Shown here: positions 9,405-18,334 of the stretch, in pieces
Position numbering within the stretch: the stretch's first letter is position 1
Layout of the letters: each line of letters begins with the position of its first letter
Assembly: GCF_000196015.1 (NCBI RefSeq)
Contig: NC_007974.2
Span: forward strand, 868,001 to 932,000
Direction of reading: 5' to 3'
Source of the DNA: Cupriavidus metallidurans CH34
Lineage (GTDB): Bacteria; Pseudomonadota; Gammaproteobacteria; Burkholderiales; Burkholderiaceae
Length of the DNA: 64,000 bases
Notes under the pieces: model-generated
What the model saw: only the letters and a program-made list of their open reading frames with translations
Database searches by the model: none
What the model was told of the DNA's origin: nothing
Translations under genes and position numbers: made by a program

Positions 9405-10394
9405 ATGACGATGCCTGTTGCCCGCCGTGTCCTGCACGCCCTTGCCACTCTGGCCCTGACCCCACTGGCGTTTGCCGCGGGCGCCGCGCATGGGGCGTGG
9501 CCAGAGAAGCCAATCCGGATGGTGGTGGGCTTTCCGCCGGGCGGGCCGGTCGATACGCACGCGCGCATTCTCGCCGAAAAATTGCAGCCCATTCTCGGGC
9601 AGTCGGTCGTGCTCGACTACAAGGCCGGCGCCGCCGGCAATATCGGATCGGACAACGTCGCCAAGTCCGCGCCGGATGGCTACACGTTGCTGATTGCCAA
9701 TACGGGCCAGATGACGATCAATAATGCGATCTATCCCAAGCTGCCCTACAGCATGCCGAAGGACTTTGCCCCCGTGGCGCGTACCGCGCTGATTCCGCTG
9801 GTGATGGTCGTCAACAACAACGTGCCCGCAAAGAATCTGAAGGAATTCATCGCCTATGCGAAGGCGAATCCGGGCAAGCTGAATTTTGCATCGGGCGGCA
9901 ATGGCGGTATCTCGCATCTGATGCCGGAGATGTTCAAGCAGGCATCGGGCACGTTCATCGTTCATATCCCTTACAAAGGTAGCGCGCCGGCACTGACGGA
10001 CGTGATGGGTGGCCAGGCGGAGATGATGGCCGACTCCATTCCGTTGTTCACCCAGTACATCAAAGGGGGCAAGGTACGCGCGCTGGCGGTAACGTCGGGC
10101 AAACGATCGCCGGCGCTGCCCGATGTGCCGACAATGGAAGAAGCCGGCCTGAAGGGATTCGAGGTGGTGGGCTTCTACGGGGTGCTGGCACCGGCCGGCA
10201 CCCCGAAGGACATTGTCGACAAGCTGTCGGCCGCGCTGCGTACCGTGCTGGCGGACCCAGATACGAAGGCCAAGCTTGAATTCCAGGGGGCCGAACCAGC
10301 GTGGCAGTCGCCGGACGCCTTTGCGGCGACGATCGCCAGCGAGCAGAAGCGGTGGGGACAGGCCGTCAAGGCATCGGGCGCGCGAATCGACTGA
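9405..10394 (+). CDS. Bug/TctC-family periplasmic solute-binding protein
   Basis: 329 aa. A signal peptide (cleavage near AAGAAHGAWPEKP) precedes the Bug fold with the signatures WPEKPIRMVVGFPPGGPVD and KAGAAGNIGSDNVAK. The ATG at 9405 follows GGAGAG and restores a normal signal peptide. Such receptors bind carboxylates, aromatics or other small solutes. No TctA/TctB membrane partners are nearby, as is common for these expanded families. A hairpin follows the stop codon. Confidence 0.93.
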   Translation: MTMPVARRVLHALATLALTPLAFAAGAAHGAWPEKPIRMVVGFPPGGPVDTHARILAEKLQPILGQSVVLDYKAGAAGNIGSDNVAKSAPDGYTLLIANTGQMTINNAIYPKLPYSMPKDFAPVARTALIPLVMVVNNNVPAKNLKEFIAYAKANPGKLNFASGGNGGISHLMPEMFKQASGTFIVHIPYKGSAPALTDVMGGQAEMMADSIPLFTQYIKGGKVRALAVTSGKRSPALPDVPTMEEAGLKGFEVVGFYGVLAPAGTPKDIVDKLSAALRTVLADPDTKAKLEFQGAEPAWQSPDAFAATIASEQKRWGQAVKASGARID

Positions 10395-10410
10395 TATGGC
10401 AGGTGGTAAA

Positions 10411-10440
10411 GCGGTGGTCTCGTGCGCGCCCGACCACCGC
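10411..10440 (+). terminator. hairpin after the Bug receptor gene
   Basis: GCGGTGGTC and its exact complement GACCACCGC flank a 12-base loop, 17 bases after the stop codon. No T-tract follows, so termination may be weak or factor-dependent. Confidence 0.5.
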
Positions 10441-10512
10441 ATTGCCTCAATCATGTGAGGGCCGCGCGTTTAGTGCGTTGCCTTCGCTGGTTGAATCCGC
10501 ACTCAAAGCAAA

Positions 10513-10923
10513 TCAACGCTCAATCTCCACCCGCATCGACCGCGCATCTGGCAATCCCAACGCTTCCGCCGCAGCATAAGAGAGATCGATAATTCGGCCG
10601 TTGACGTATGGTCCGCGATCGTTGATGCGAACGACAACCGATTTTCCGGTAGCCAACGATCTGACGCGCACATGGCTGCCGAGCGGTAATGTTCGATGGG
10701 CGGCAGTCAGGGCGCTGCTATCGTAGCGTTCTCCGTTTGCGGTCAGATGCCCCTGGAACGTTGCCGAGTACCATGACGCCTCGCCGGATTGCAGCATCTC
10801 GTGCTCGTGCCGAGGGCGACAGGAATCAGCGCCGCACGTGGCATGCCTGGACGGAATCTCTCCGCATGCAGTGAACAAGCCGCAGATTCCCAAGACTCCC
10901 AGATAGCGAAGTAATAGCACCAT
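10513..10923 (-). CDS. RlpA-like septal ring lytic transglycosylase domain lipoprotein
   Basis: 136 aa with a lipoprotein signal (lipobox FTAC at about residues 17-20) and a double-psi beta-barrel domain: GEASWYSATFQGHLTANGE, followed by LPLGSHVRVRSLATGKSVVVR and INDRGPYVNGRIIDLSYAAAE. These are the RlpA catalytic/DPBB signatures. It lacks the SPOR domain of full-length RlpA, so it is a short family member. It probably acts on peptidoglycan from the outer membrane. Convergent with the Bug gene. Confidence 0.9.
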   Translation of the reverse strand: MVLLLRYLGVLGICGLFTACGEIPSRHATCGADSCRPRHEHEMLQSGEASWYSATFQGHLTANGERYDSSALTAAHRTLPLGSHVRVRSLATGKSVVVRINDRGPYVNGRIIDLSYAAAEALGLPDARSMRVEIER

Positions 10924-11132
10924 GGACCACCCGTCAGTGATTGAGATGTGGCTCTAACGGTCTCCAGTAGCTTGCGTTGGCGGCGCGGCCGGGTTACGCA
11001 ATACCTTGAGAATATTCTAGGTGACAGGCCGACACCCCTTAAGGTCGGACCCAACGACAGGCTGGTTTCTGGGCTGTCGGTCAAATGTGGTCCAAAGGGC
11101 CCGTATTAGCCCGGAGCTGCTCGGGATTCGGG

Positions 11133-11345
11133 CTATCGCAGCAGATAGACGCGAACGCCGATCGCTGTTCCCCGCGTGCTCCGCGCCGTCTCCACGCAGC
11201 TACGATAGGCGCGCAAAGCGGGTCCCAGATCGTGATTCTGCCCATGCAGGCGCACTAGCGCCATATACGCGGGTTCGTGGAATCGGTCGAGCCGGCAACT
11301 GCTGCGCGTGTTTCAACGCCTTGGCGTAATCGTGTCTGTCCTCAC
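11133..11345 (-). pseudogene. remnant of a BTAD/TPR-type regulator
   Basis: On the minus strand, one frame reads RHDYAKALKHAQQL and, after a frame change, LDRFHEPAYMALVRLHGQN followed by HDLGPALRAYRSCVETARS, ending at TAG 11133. The combined text resembles the bacterial transcriptional activator domain (BTAD), which precedes or follows ATPase domains in SARP/AfsR-like or adenylate-cyclase-like regulators. No start codon and no other domain are present, and at least one frameshift is needed. Confidence 0.6.
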
Positions 11346-12209
11346 TCAACTGGCTGCGCCGCACGAGCGCCGCTGCGCACTGCGGGGCATTCTGGCAGCC
11401 ATGCGCATGAGACTATCGAACGCGCGATCTGACAGCAGGCGTCGCATGAGAATCATGGGCCGGGCACCGAAGCCGACGGCGTAACGTGTCTTTGGACGAG
11501 CGGCATTGACAGCCTTTGCGATAGTCTCTGCAATCAGTTGGGGTGGCGACTGACGATTGCCGTTGGCCTCGTTGATCATCAACTTTGCCATCGCGCTGGC
11601 CTGGGGCGCATACGAGCCCGTGCCGGATACCTTCAGCAGGTTTTCCGCTGCAATGCCGGCCCACTCCGTCTTGATCCCGCCCGGCTCAATCACCACCACG
11701 TCAATGCCGAAGGGCTCCACTTCCATGCGCAGGCAGTCACTGATCGCCTCCAGCGCGAACTTGGTGCCGTGGTACCAGGCACCCATAGGCGTGTGGATCT
11801 TGCCGCCCATCGAGGTGATGTTGACGATGGTGCCAGATCGCTGCGCGCGCATATGTGGCAGCGCCAACTGGATCAAGCGCACGGCACCGAACACGTTGAC
11901 ATCGAACTGGGCGCGCGCTTCGTCCAGCGGCACGTCCTCGATCGCACCATAGGCACCATAGCCGGCGTTATTGACCAACACGTCGAGGCGGCCCGACTTG
12001 GCGATGATCTCCTCTATGCCTGCCCGCATCACGGCGTCGTCCGTCACGTCCATCGCTAGCACGTGGACACCGGCGTCGGCCTGGCTGCGCATCCGCTCCA
12101 CGCGACGCGCGGCCGCGTAGACCGTGTAGCCCTGGGCGAGAAGCTTGAGTGCGGTGGCTTCGCCAATACCGGAAGAAGCGCCCGTCACGAGAGCAACTTT
12201 GGAATGCAT
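11346..12209 (-). CDS. short-chain dehydrogenase/reductase
   Basis: 287 aa classical SDR. TGASSGIGEATALKL binds NAD(P), NNAGYGAYG marks the core, and the catalytic Ser and YxxxK (WYHGTKFALEAIS) are present. The ATG at 12209 (MHSKVALVTG) follows AGGAAAAG, and the extension upstream of it lacks homology. Length and sequence suggest a Tyr-Lys SDR acting on a steroid-, alcohol- or ketone-like substrate. It sits alone on the minus strand after a NAD(P)-binding gene and a regulator, with a 170-bp gap. Confidence 0.9.
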   Translation of the reverse strand: MHSKVALVTGASSGIGEATALKLLAQGYTVYAAARRVERMRSQADAGVHVLAMDVTDDAVMRAGIEEIIAKSGRLDVLVNNAGYGAYGAIEDVPLDEARAQFDVNVFGAVRLIQLALPHMRAQRSGTIVNITSMGGKIHTPMGAWYHGTKFALEAISDCLRMEVEPFGIDVVVIEPGGIKTEWAGIAAENLLKVSGTGSYAPQASAMAKLMINEANGNRQSPPQLIAETIAKAVNAARPKTRYAVGFGARPMILMRRLLSDRAFDSLMRMAARMPRSAQRRSCGAAS

Positions 12210-12381
12210 GGTGACTTTTCCTGATGGGGTTGAGGTGGAAGGCGGCCCGGATTCGGTTCGCCTTCCTTGCCATTGACTGTACGCATCGAGCGGCGTTGGG
12301 CCTCTAGCGATCGGCGCCACGATTCAAGCAAAAAGCGCCAAACGCCTCGCGAGTGGCGTCAAGGCATGGTCCCCGTCGTGC

Positions 12382-13053
12382 TCAGGGCTCGCTGCCAATG
12401 CTGGCGAGCATGCTGGAAGACAGAATGACCACCCCCTCGGTTGCAGGCACGGTCTTGACCAGTGACAGCGCGACTGCGCGTGCATGCACTGGCCGATAGG
12501 CTCCGGGTAGCAGGGGAGCCAGCAGCTTCGCGATCGGGATGGCAATCTGTTCACCGATGCGCGGCGGTTGCTGCAGTCCATCCCGAGAATCCAGCAGCAG
12601 CGACGGTCGCCCGATCACCAGCGTCGTCAGCCCCAACGACCTGAGGGCGTCCTCCAATTCACCCTTGACGCGGCTGTAGAACGTGGAGGACTTCGCGTTT
12701 GCGCCAACCGCACTGACCAGACCTGCGCGACTGGCCCCCGCGGCAAACGCGGCCTTGGCTACAGCCAGATTGGCCTCCAGGTCGACAGCGCGGAACGCCG
12801 CTTGACTGCCCGCCACCTTGATCGTGGTGCCGAGCGCCAGATACACCTCGTCGGCCTGCGGGAGCGCGGGCAACCGGCTGAAATCCACGATATGGACCTG
12901 AAGCCTGGGATGGCGGATGCGCAATGGGCGACGGCTCAGGGCATGCACCTGCGCGACGGTCGGGTCCGCCAGCAGAGCCTGAAGCATCAGGCCTCCCACG
13001 AGTCCGGTGGCGCCGGCCAGCAGCACCTTGCGTTGATCGATAGGCGTGGACAA
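12382..13053 (-). CDS. NAD(P)-binding atypical SDR (HTATIP2/NmrA-like)
   Basis: 223 aa. The nucleotide motif GATGLVGGLMLQAL at the N-terminus and YSRVKGELEDALRSLGL in the middle fit the small atypical SDRs of the oxidoreductase HTATIP2/NmrA group. VSAVGANAKSSTFYSRVKG carries the Ser and Tyr-Lys positions. Function unknown; redox sensing or a small oxidoreductase is likely. It starts 13 bp after the stop of the AraC gene, so the two form an operon. Confidence 0.85.
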   Translation of the reverse strand: MSTPIDQRKVLLAGATGLVGGLMLQALLADPTVAQVHALSRRPLRIRHPRLQVHIVDFSRLPALPQADEVYLALGTTIKVAGSQAAFRAVDLEANLAVAKAAFAAGASRAGLVSAVGANAKSSTFYSRVKGELEDALRSLGLTTLVIGRPSLLLDSRDGLQQPPRIGEQIAIPIAKLLAPLLPGAYRPVHARAVALSLVKTVPATEGVVILSSSMLASIGSEP

Positions 13054-13066
13054 GGTGTGCGTCTCC

Positions 13067-14077
13067 TCAGTTCAGGTGCATGGCACGACGGGCGCTGTCA
13101 GGCGTTTGCCCGGTCCATTCCTGGAATGCGCGATAAAAGGAGTTGGGATCCTCGAAGCCGAGGAGGAAGGCGATCTCGCCGCTGGACATCTTGGTATTCC
13201 CCAGATAGTGGCGGGCCAGGCGTTCTCGCGTGGCATTGACCAAGGCGCGAAAGTTCTCGCCCTCGTCTTCAAGGCGACGCTGCAGCGTACGCTTGCTCAT
13301 GCCCAGACGCTCGGCAGCCTTCTCGATGGTGGCGGCGTTGCTCGGCAGCAGTTCCAACAGGACGGCGCGCACGCGCTCCGCCGTTGCCGCTGTTGCGTCG
13401 AGTTCGCTGAGCCGGCGGCGCAGGTCAGGCTCGAACACCCGCCACATGCCTTCGTTCACTGTGAGAAACGGACGCAAGGCATCTTCGGCAGAGAATGTGA
13501 CGCTTGGACTTTCCCCCGGTGTAACAGGTGCGCCGAAGAACTTCTCGAAACGCCGGACGTAGGCGTTCGGCGGCAGTTGGGGAAGTACCACCCGCAATGC
13601 CTTGATGGGCTCGCGGGTCCCGAGGCGGGTCAATCGCAGGAAGAACGCGATCTCGGCCACCTGCAAGGAATACGGTACATCGGCCTGAATCGACAGCCAG
13701 CGGGGCGACACTGTTAGCTCGCTCGACGTTCCCACGTCCACCTCCAGGCTCATGGGAGCGACAAGTTGCTTGTATTTGGCAAGGCGCTGTACCGCCTGCA
13801 TCAGATTGGCGCTGCATAGGGCTGCGAACAGCGGCGGATCGAAAGACTCCGCCGCAATTACTTCGACGATGCGCAATGGAAACATGGTGTCCGCTGCTTC
13901 GGTCTCCAGGGCACGCCAGAAACGGAACCACTCGTCGGTGGTCAGGCCTCGCTCGCCGCGGGAAAGCATGTCTTCGGGAAGCCCCGCCCTGCGGAGAATT
14001 TGATCCGGTCGTAGGCCGAAGTCCTTTAGCAAGGGCTGCCACCCTATGTCCAGGGAAAAAGTTTGGCTGCGCCTCAT
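13067..14077 (-). CDS. AraC-family transcriptional regulator (OruR/ArgR-like arrangement)
   Basis: 336 aa. The N-terminal arabinose-binding-like domain (about residues 1-200, with AALCSANLMQAVQRLAKYK) and the C-terminal AraC helix-turn-helix pair (AERLGMSKRTLQRRLEDEG and EIAFLLGFEDPNSFYRAFQE) are complete. The first gene of an operon with the HTATIP2-like protein, so it probably regulates that gene and possibly the downstream SDR. Ligand unknown. Confidence 0.92.
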   Translation of the reverse strand: MRRSQTFSLDIGWQPLLKDFGLRPDQILRRAGLPEDMLSRGERGLTTDEWFRFWRALETEAADTMFPLRIVEVIAAESFDPPLFAALCSANLMQAVQRLAKYKQLVAPMSLEVDVGTSSELTVSPRWLSIQADVPYSLQVAEIAFFLRLTRLGTREPIKALRVVLPQLPPNAYVRRFEKFFGAPVTPGESPSVTFSAEDALRPFLTVNEGMWRVFEPDLRRRLSELDATAATAERVRAVLLELLPSNAATIEKAAERLGMSKRTLQRRLEDEGENFRALVNATRERLARHYLGNTKMSSGEIAFLLGFEDPNSFYRAFQEWTGQTPDSARRAMHLN

Positions 14078-14414
14078 GGGGTGCTCATCGACAACTCACG
14101 TGGAGTTCGCGCTATTGAATAGGTCGACCCAGTATAGGGCGCCAAGACCCAGTTGGACATGCGAAGCGCGCCAGCATTCCTTCAATGCGCGCCAAGGCTG
14201 GCGACGGTCTGGTGGCGCTCAGACGACGTTCGGAGTTGGGGCCAGGGAGGACTGCTTATGGTCGGTCTCAGTCGTCGGCCTCCCGCGCGTGGGCGCGCTG
14301 AGCCGCCAACCATTACCTTGACCCCAACGTGCTGTGCGCTGCGGTGAAATCTACCTGTTCAGTTGTCCGGGAGCCACGATCCTCTTGGAAACTCTTCCGG
14401 CGTGGCCCTCCCGT
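14078..14414. other. gene-free stretch
   Basis: About 340 bases between the AraC gene start and the 3' end of the PrpB-like gene. It should carry the AraC promoter at its left end. No coding sequence, strong hairpin or repeat was seen. Confidence 0.5.
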
Positions 14415-15302
14415 TCAATGATCGTTTGCTGCGTATTCGCGATCGAGCCGGTCGTATAGAGGCTTATTGACCAAGCGTTGCCGCTCGCTGAATGGCGCCA
14501 CCAGCGTCGCATCCTCGTCAAGCCGACCATTCGTGCGCAGCGTGCTGAGCGCCCTCTGCATACCAAGCACTGCACCTTGTAGCGTTGCATTCGCATACAG
14601 CACAAGTGCGTAGCCATGGCTGGCTAGCGTTTCGCGCGACTGTACTGGCGTCTTCCCGCCGATCACAATATTGATCAGTTGTGGCGCAGCGATCAGCTTG
14701 GGCAAACGCTCGACGTCGGCAAGTGACTCGGTCGCTTCGATGAAGAGAATGTCCGCCCCCGCCTCAATGAAGCGATGGCCGCGCTCGATGGCAGCCTCCA
14801 TGCCATGCACCGCTGCGGCATCCGTGCGCGCCATGATCAGCAGGTTGGGGTCCTCGCGCGCATCAACGGCAGCGCGGATCTTGCCAAGCATTTCACTCGT
14901 CGCGATGACCTCCTTGCCCGAGAAATGTCCGCATTTCTTGGGCATCACCTGATCTTCAATCTGGATCGCATCGGCGCCGCTGCGTTCGAGCGTTCTTACC
15001 GTGTGCCGTACGTTGAGCGCATTGCCGAAACCGGTGTCGGCATCGACGATCAATGGTAGCGCGACCGCATCGCGGACCCGCGCGGTGTGTTCGGCAATTT
15101 CATGCAGGCCGATGAAACCGAGATCGGGTAGGCCAAGCGACATATTCGTAACGCCGGCTCCCGTCAGGTATAGCGCCTCGAACCCGGTTTCCTCGACGAC
15201 GCGGGCGCTCATTGCATTGAAGGCGCCAGCCACCAGCAGCCCTCGGCGTTCATTGACCTTGGCGCGGAATGCCGCACGGCGGGCGGCGGATAAGGTAGTC
15301 AT
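14415..15302 (-). CDS. isocitrate lyase/PEP mutase-family protein (PrpB-like)
   Basis: 295 aa alpha/beta-barrel enzyme. VDADTGFGN (Mg-binding Asp87/Asp89) and PKKCGHFSGK (K122-K-C-G-H, the catalytic loop of the superfamily) are intact, so it can act as a C-C or P-C lyase. Best candidates are methylisocitrate lyase, oxaloacetate decarboxylase or carboxyphosphonate-type mutase activity. The ATG at 15302 follows GGAG. A consensus sigma-54 promoter lies 34 bp upstream, and the divergent gene is a PrpR-like activator. prpC, prpD or acnM are not in the window. Confidence 0.88.
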   Translation of the reverse strand: MTTLSAARRAAFRAKVNERRGLLVAGAFNAMSARVVEETGFEALYLTGAGVTNMSLGLPDLGFIGLHEIAEHTARVRDAVALPLIVDADTGFGNALNVRHTVRTLERSGADAIQIEDQVMPKKCGHFSGKEVIATSEMLGKIRAAVDAREDPNLLIMARTDAAAVHGMEAAIERGHRFIEAGADILFIEATESLADVERLPKLIAAPQLINIVIGGKTPVQSRETLASHGYALVLYANATLQGAVLGMQRALSTLRTNGRLDEDATLVAPFSERQRLVNKPLYDRLDREYAANDH

Positions 15303-15335
15303 TTGATGTGTCTCCAGAGTAGGAGACGGTGTTTT

Positions 15336-15352
15336 CGCACGGATCGTGCCAA
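15336..15352 (-). promoter_or_regulatory. sigma-54 (-24/-12) promoter of the PrpB-like gene
   Basis: On the minus strand: TTGGCACGATCCGTGCG. The invariant GG (-24) and GC (-12) are separated by exactly 10 bases, and TGGCACG matches the -24 consensus fully. Transcription would start about 24 bases before the ATG at 15302. The only plausible activator, a sigma-54-dependent PrpR-like protein, is encoded divergently next door. Confidence 0.85.
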
Positions 15353-15365
15353 GTTCCCGCACCTG

Positions 15366-15390
15366 CCGTTGTTTCTTTCAAAAACAATGG
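15366..15390. promoter_or_regulatory. inverted repeat, candidate binding site of the PrpR-like activator
   Basis: CCGTTGTTT at 15366-15374 and AAACAATGG at 15382-15390 form an inverted repeat with one mismatch around a 7-base spacer, just upstream of the sigma-54 promoter. Three GTTCCA direct repeats (15431, 15452, 15463) follow on the activator side. The former is the better enhancer-site candidate; either may also give autoregulation. Confidence 0.5.
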
Positions 15391-15484
15391 CTTACGAGAT
15401 TTCATACCGGAAGCACGCTCATGCGACAATGTTCCACATGTTTCTCGGGGCGTTCCAAAAGCGTTCCACTCAGGAGCCTCCAAG

Positions 15485-17422
15485 ATGTCAACGCTCATTT
15501 CACATCCAAACCAGCTCCGCCCGGGCATCGCGCTGGTCAGCATCAGCCGGATGAGTACGCTGTGTGAGACCGTCGCGCCTCGCTACAACGAGCTGGCGCG
15601 TTTCTTCTCGATTCGCGCGGGCTACGGGGCTGCCGTGACCGCCCTCCAGGCGTACGTCGATGCAGGCACGGTTGACGTCGTGCTGGCGGCCGGCTCGAAC
15701 GGCGCGTATCTGCGTGACAATCTCAGTGTGCCCGTGGTGATGGTAAAGGTGAATGGCTTCGACGTGCTGAACGCTATCACGCAGGCCATCACAGCGTGGC
15801 CGGGTGAGGCCATCGGTTTGGTGCTGCACGATTCGGTGTCGAGGGAACTGGCCAACCTCAGCGGCTGGCTGAATGTTGCATTGAAACAGCGCGCATACCG
15901 TTCGATCGACGAGGTGCGTGCGGCCGTGGATACGCTTGCGGCAGAAGGCTGCACCGTCATCATTGGTCCTGGCATGGCATGCGATCTGGCGCTGCAGGCG
16001 GGATTGCAATGCGTATTTCTCTATTCCATTGGCGCTGTGGAGGAAGCGTTCGAGCGCTCCATTGAGTTGGCACGCATGAGTCGCCAGAAGGAATCAAAGC
16101 GCGTGCGACTCAACACCATCGTCGCGCATTTGCGCGACGGCGTTGCGGCATTCGACGAGGGTGGGCAGCTTGAGGTGGTGAATCCTGCGATGTTGGATCT
16201 GCTCGGCATGGACCGCTCCCGCGATGTGGCGTCACAGCTCCTGGGGGCGGTCGGCCCGCACCTACGCGAAACACTCGATGCCAATTCGCCAAGCAACGAG
16301 CGCATCGAACAGATCGGCGGTCGCTCGCTGATTGTCAACTGCGTGCCAATCGTTGAGCATGGCTCACGCTCGGGAGCGGTGGTCACTGTACAGGACACAC
16401 TAATCGCACAGCGCATTGACCGCTCGTTGCGAACCAATCAGCGGCCGAAGCATCTGGTGGCGCGGCATAACCTGGCTGATCTGATCGGCGGCTCTCCGGA
16501 GCTTGAACGCGTGCGGTGGCTAGCGCGAGCCAGCGCCGCGCACGACGCTACCGTGCTGCTCACAGGCGAAAGCGGCACTGGCAAGGAACTGGTTGCTCAA
16601 GGTATTCACAATGCCAGCCGTCGGCGTGGCAACCCATTCGTCGCGTTCAATTGTGCGGCACTGCCGGAAGGTTTGATAGAAAGCGAACTGTTTGGCCACG
16701 AAGAGGGCGCCTTCACCGGCGCACGGCGTGGTGGAAAGCCGGGCCTCTTCGAGGTCGCGCATACGGGGACCATTTTTCTCGATGAGATCGGTGAGATGCC
16801 GGCCGCGTTGCAGAGCCGCCTGCTACGTGTATTGCAGGAACGCGAAGTGATGAAGCTCGGCTCTGGGCGCGCAACGCCAATCGATGTCCGTGTCATCGCC
16901 GCGACGCATCGTAATCTGCGCGAGTTGGTCAAGCGCGGCACATTTCGCGCCGACCTGTATTTCCGGCTCAATCTGCTACAGATCGAACTGCCGCCCTTGC
17001 GTGAGCGGCGCAGTGATATACCCGGCCTAGCGCAGCATCTGCTCGCACGGAGTGCAGCAAAGTACCACCTGCCAGCCACCGTCACGAAGCACATTCTGGA
17101 GTTCCTCTCGCCGCTCTTCGAGCTTTACACATGGCCCGGAAACGTACGGGAGCTTGAAAACCTCGTAGCGCGCGCGGCGATCTATCTGAGCGATGGTTCA
17201 GGCAGTGCGCGGGAAGACCTGCGGGCCATGTTTCCCGAGTTTGGAGAGATGCAATCGCTGCCTGTTGCAGCGGACAGGCACAAGGTTACCGATGCGCCGA
17301 CTGGGACCGTGACTCGGGACGACATCATGCGAGTCCTGCAGAAAAACGGTGGCAATCGCGCCGCTGCGAGTCGTACCTTGGGGATCGGACGAACGACGCT
17401 TTGGAGGTTAATGAAGGAGTAA
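15485..17422 (+). CDS. PrpR-like sigma-54-dependent transcriptional activator
   Basis: 645 aa: an N-terminal PrpR sensory domain (about residues 10-190), a PAS-like segment (about 200-300), a sigma-54 AAA+ domain (Walker A GESGTGKE near 361, GAFTGA near 408, Walker B FLDEIGEM) and a C-terminal Fis-type helix-turn-helix (NGGNRAAASRTLGIGRTTLW). The ATG at 15485 follows AGGAG; upstream in-frame codons are not homologous. Family members sense 2-methylcitrate or a related acid. The divergent target gene has a sigma-54 promoter. Confidence 0.92.
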   Translation: MSTLISHPNQLRPGIALVSISRMSTLCETVAPRYNELARFFSIRAGYGAAVTALQAYVDAGTVDVVLAAGSNGAYLRDNLSVPVVMVKVNGFDVLNAITQAITAWPGEAIGLVLHDSVSRELANLSGWLNVALKQRAYRSIDEVRAAVDTLAAEGCTVIIGPGMACDLALQAGLQCVFLYSIGAVEEAFERSIELARMSRQKESKRVRLNTIVAHLRDGVAAFDEGGQLEVVNPAMLDLLGMDRSRDVASQLLGAVGPHLRETLDANSPSNERIEQIGGRSLIVNCVPIVEHGSRSGAVVTVQDTLIAQRIDRSLRTNQRPKHLVARHNLADLIGGSPELERVRWLARASAAHDATVLLTGESGTGKELVAQGIHNASRRRGNPFVAFNCAALPEGLIESELFGHEEGAFTGARRGGKPGLFEVAHTGTIFLDEIGEMPAALQSRLLRVLQEREVMKLGSGRATPIDVRVIAATHRNLRELVKRGTFRADLYFRLNLLQIELPPLRERRSDIPGLAQHLLARSAAKYHLPATVTKHILEFLSPLFELYTWPGNVRELENLVARAAIYLSDGSGSAREDLRAMFPEFGEMQSLPVAADRHKVTDAPTGTVTRDDIMRVLQKNGGNRAAASRTLGIGRTTLWRLMKE

Positions 17423-17644
17423 GAAAGAAGCTGCGAATGGCCGCTTCAGGAGCCAGGCAACGCAGTTTTCCGCGTACCAGCGGTCGAGGCTCGTGGCAAG
17501 CCGCCACCATTCTCGACTTCAGATTCAACGGTCTTGGGGGGCGCGGCCGTCGCAGAACGACCCTTCACGGCCGTTGGCCGACCCGATGGTCAAGGGCGAC
17601 CATAACCAATTTCGGACACTCGAGTGGCGCAGCTACCGAACGTC
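17423..17644. other. short gene-free stretch between convergent genes
   Basis: About 220 bases between the 3' ends of the activator gene and the membrane-protein gene. No strong hairpin or coding sequence was seen. Confidence 0.4.
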
Positions 17645-18334
17645 CTACCTGCGCAACGCCCGATAGCTGCGCCAGCACAGCGCACAAAAGTAGATGGCTA
17701 GAATCGTCCCGAAGACTGGCCAGAGGTAGAGCCACCATAGCCAGCCGTAGCCCGCTGCAACCTGCTTTAATCTTACGGGTGCTTCGACTATCAACGTGAC
17801 GTCCTCCCCGGCTAGTGAGGGGCCAACGTCGACAACCGAAATAGTCAATTCTGTAGCCCCGCCTGGCAATACACCTCCAAGCAATGCTCCAGATTTTGGT
17901 GCCCATGCTAATCGGTGGTCGGCGCTGTAGTTTTCGCTGGGGATTAGAGGGCGATCCATGACCGTTGCGTTGTAGGCATCTACGGGGAGTGCATCAAATT
18001 TGCTATCCAGCCCTGCAGTCGATGTCACGCGAACTGTGATTGGTTCCCCGGGTTGCTTGAACTCCAGATACCCACGTTCCCTGAAGTCTGAGTTGTATTG
18101 GGAGCTGCCCAGCTCTGGTCGTTTGTCCTGCCACCCACGTCGATTGAACCTAAGTTCAAGGTGGAGCGGGGCCGGCAAAAGCCGAAACACCCGGAGGCTG
18201 ACTTTGGTACCGGGCACTAAGGCAACGCTAACGCGGTTCGCGGTGCTGGACACCATGAATGCCGCCATCGCGACGCCAAATAGTACCGTGAGCGTACCTA
18301 AGAGTATCCAGTGGGATTTTTGTCGAGCAAGCAT
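17645..18334 (-). CDS. membrane-anchored protein of unknown function
   Basis: 229 aa. The ATG at 18334 is preceded by AGGGGAG and starts a protein with one N-terminal membrane helix (about residues 10-30), a roughly 165-residue exported beta-rich domain, a second helix near residues 196-218 and a short basic tail. No family is recognised. The topology suggests a periplasmic domain tethered at both ends. No adjacent gene is cotranscribed. Codon use is normal, so I take it as a real gene. Confidence 0.65.
   Translation of the reverse strand: MLARQKSHWILLGTLTVLFGVAMAAFMVSSTANRVSVALVPGTKVSLRVFRLLPAPLHLELRFNRRGWQDKRPELGSSQYNSDFRERGYLEFKQPGEPITVRVTSTAGLDSKFDALPVDAYNATVMDRPLIPSENYSADHRLAWAPKSGALLGGVLPGGATELTISVVDVGPSLAGEDVTLIVEAPVRLKQVAAGYGWLWWLYLWPVFGTILAIYFCALCWRSYRALRR

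Noticed and set aside
9336..10454. Long open frame (372 codons) on the minus strand opposite the Bug receptor gene
   Set aside because: It mirrors the codon structure of a clear Bug gene on the plus strand, has no family motif, and is rich in Arg/His as expected for an antisense frame in GC-rich DNA.
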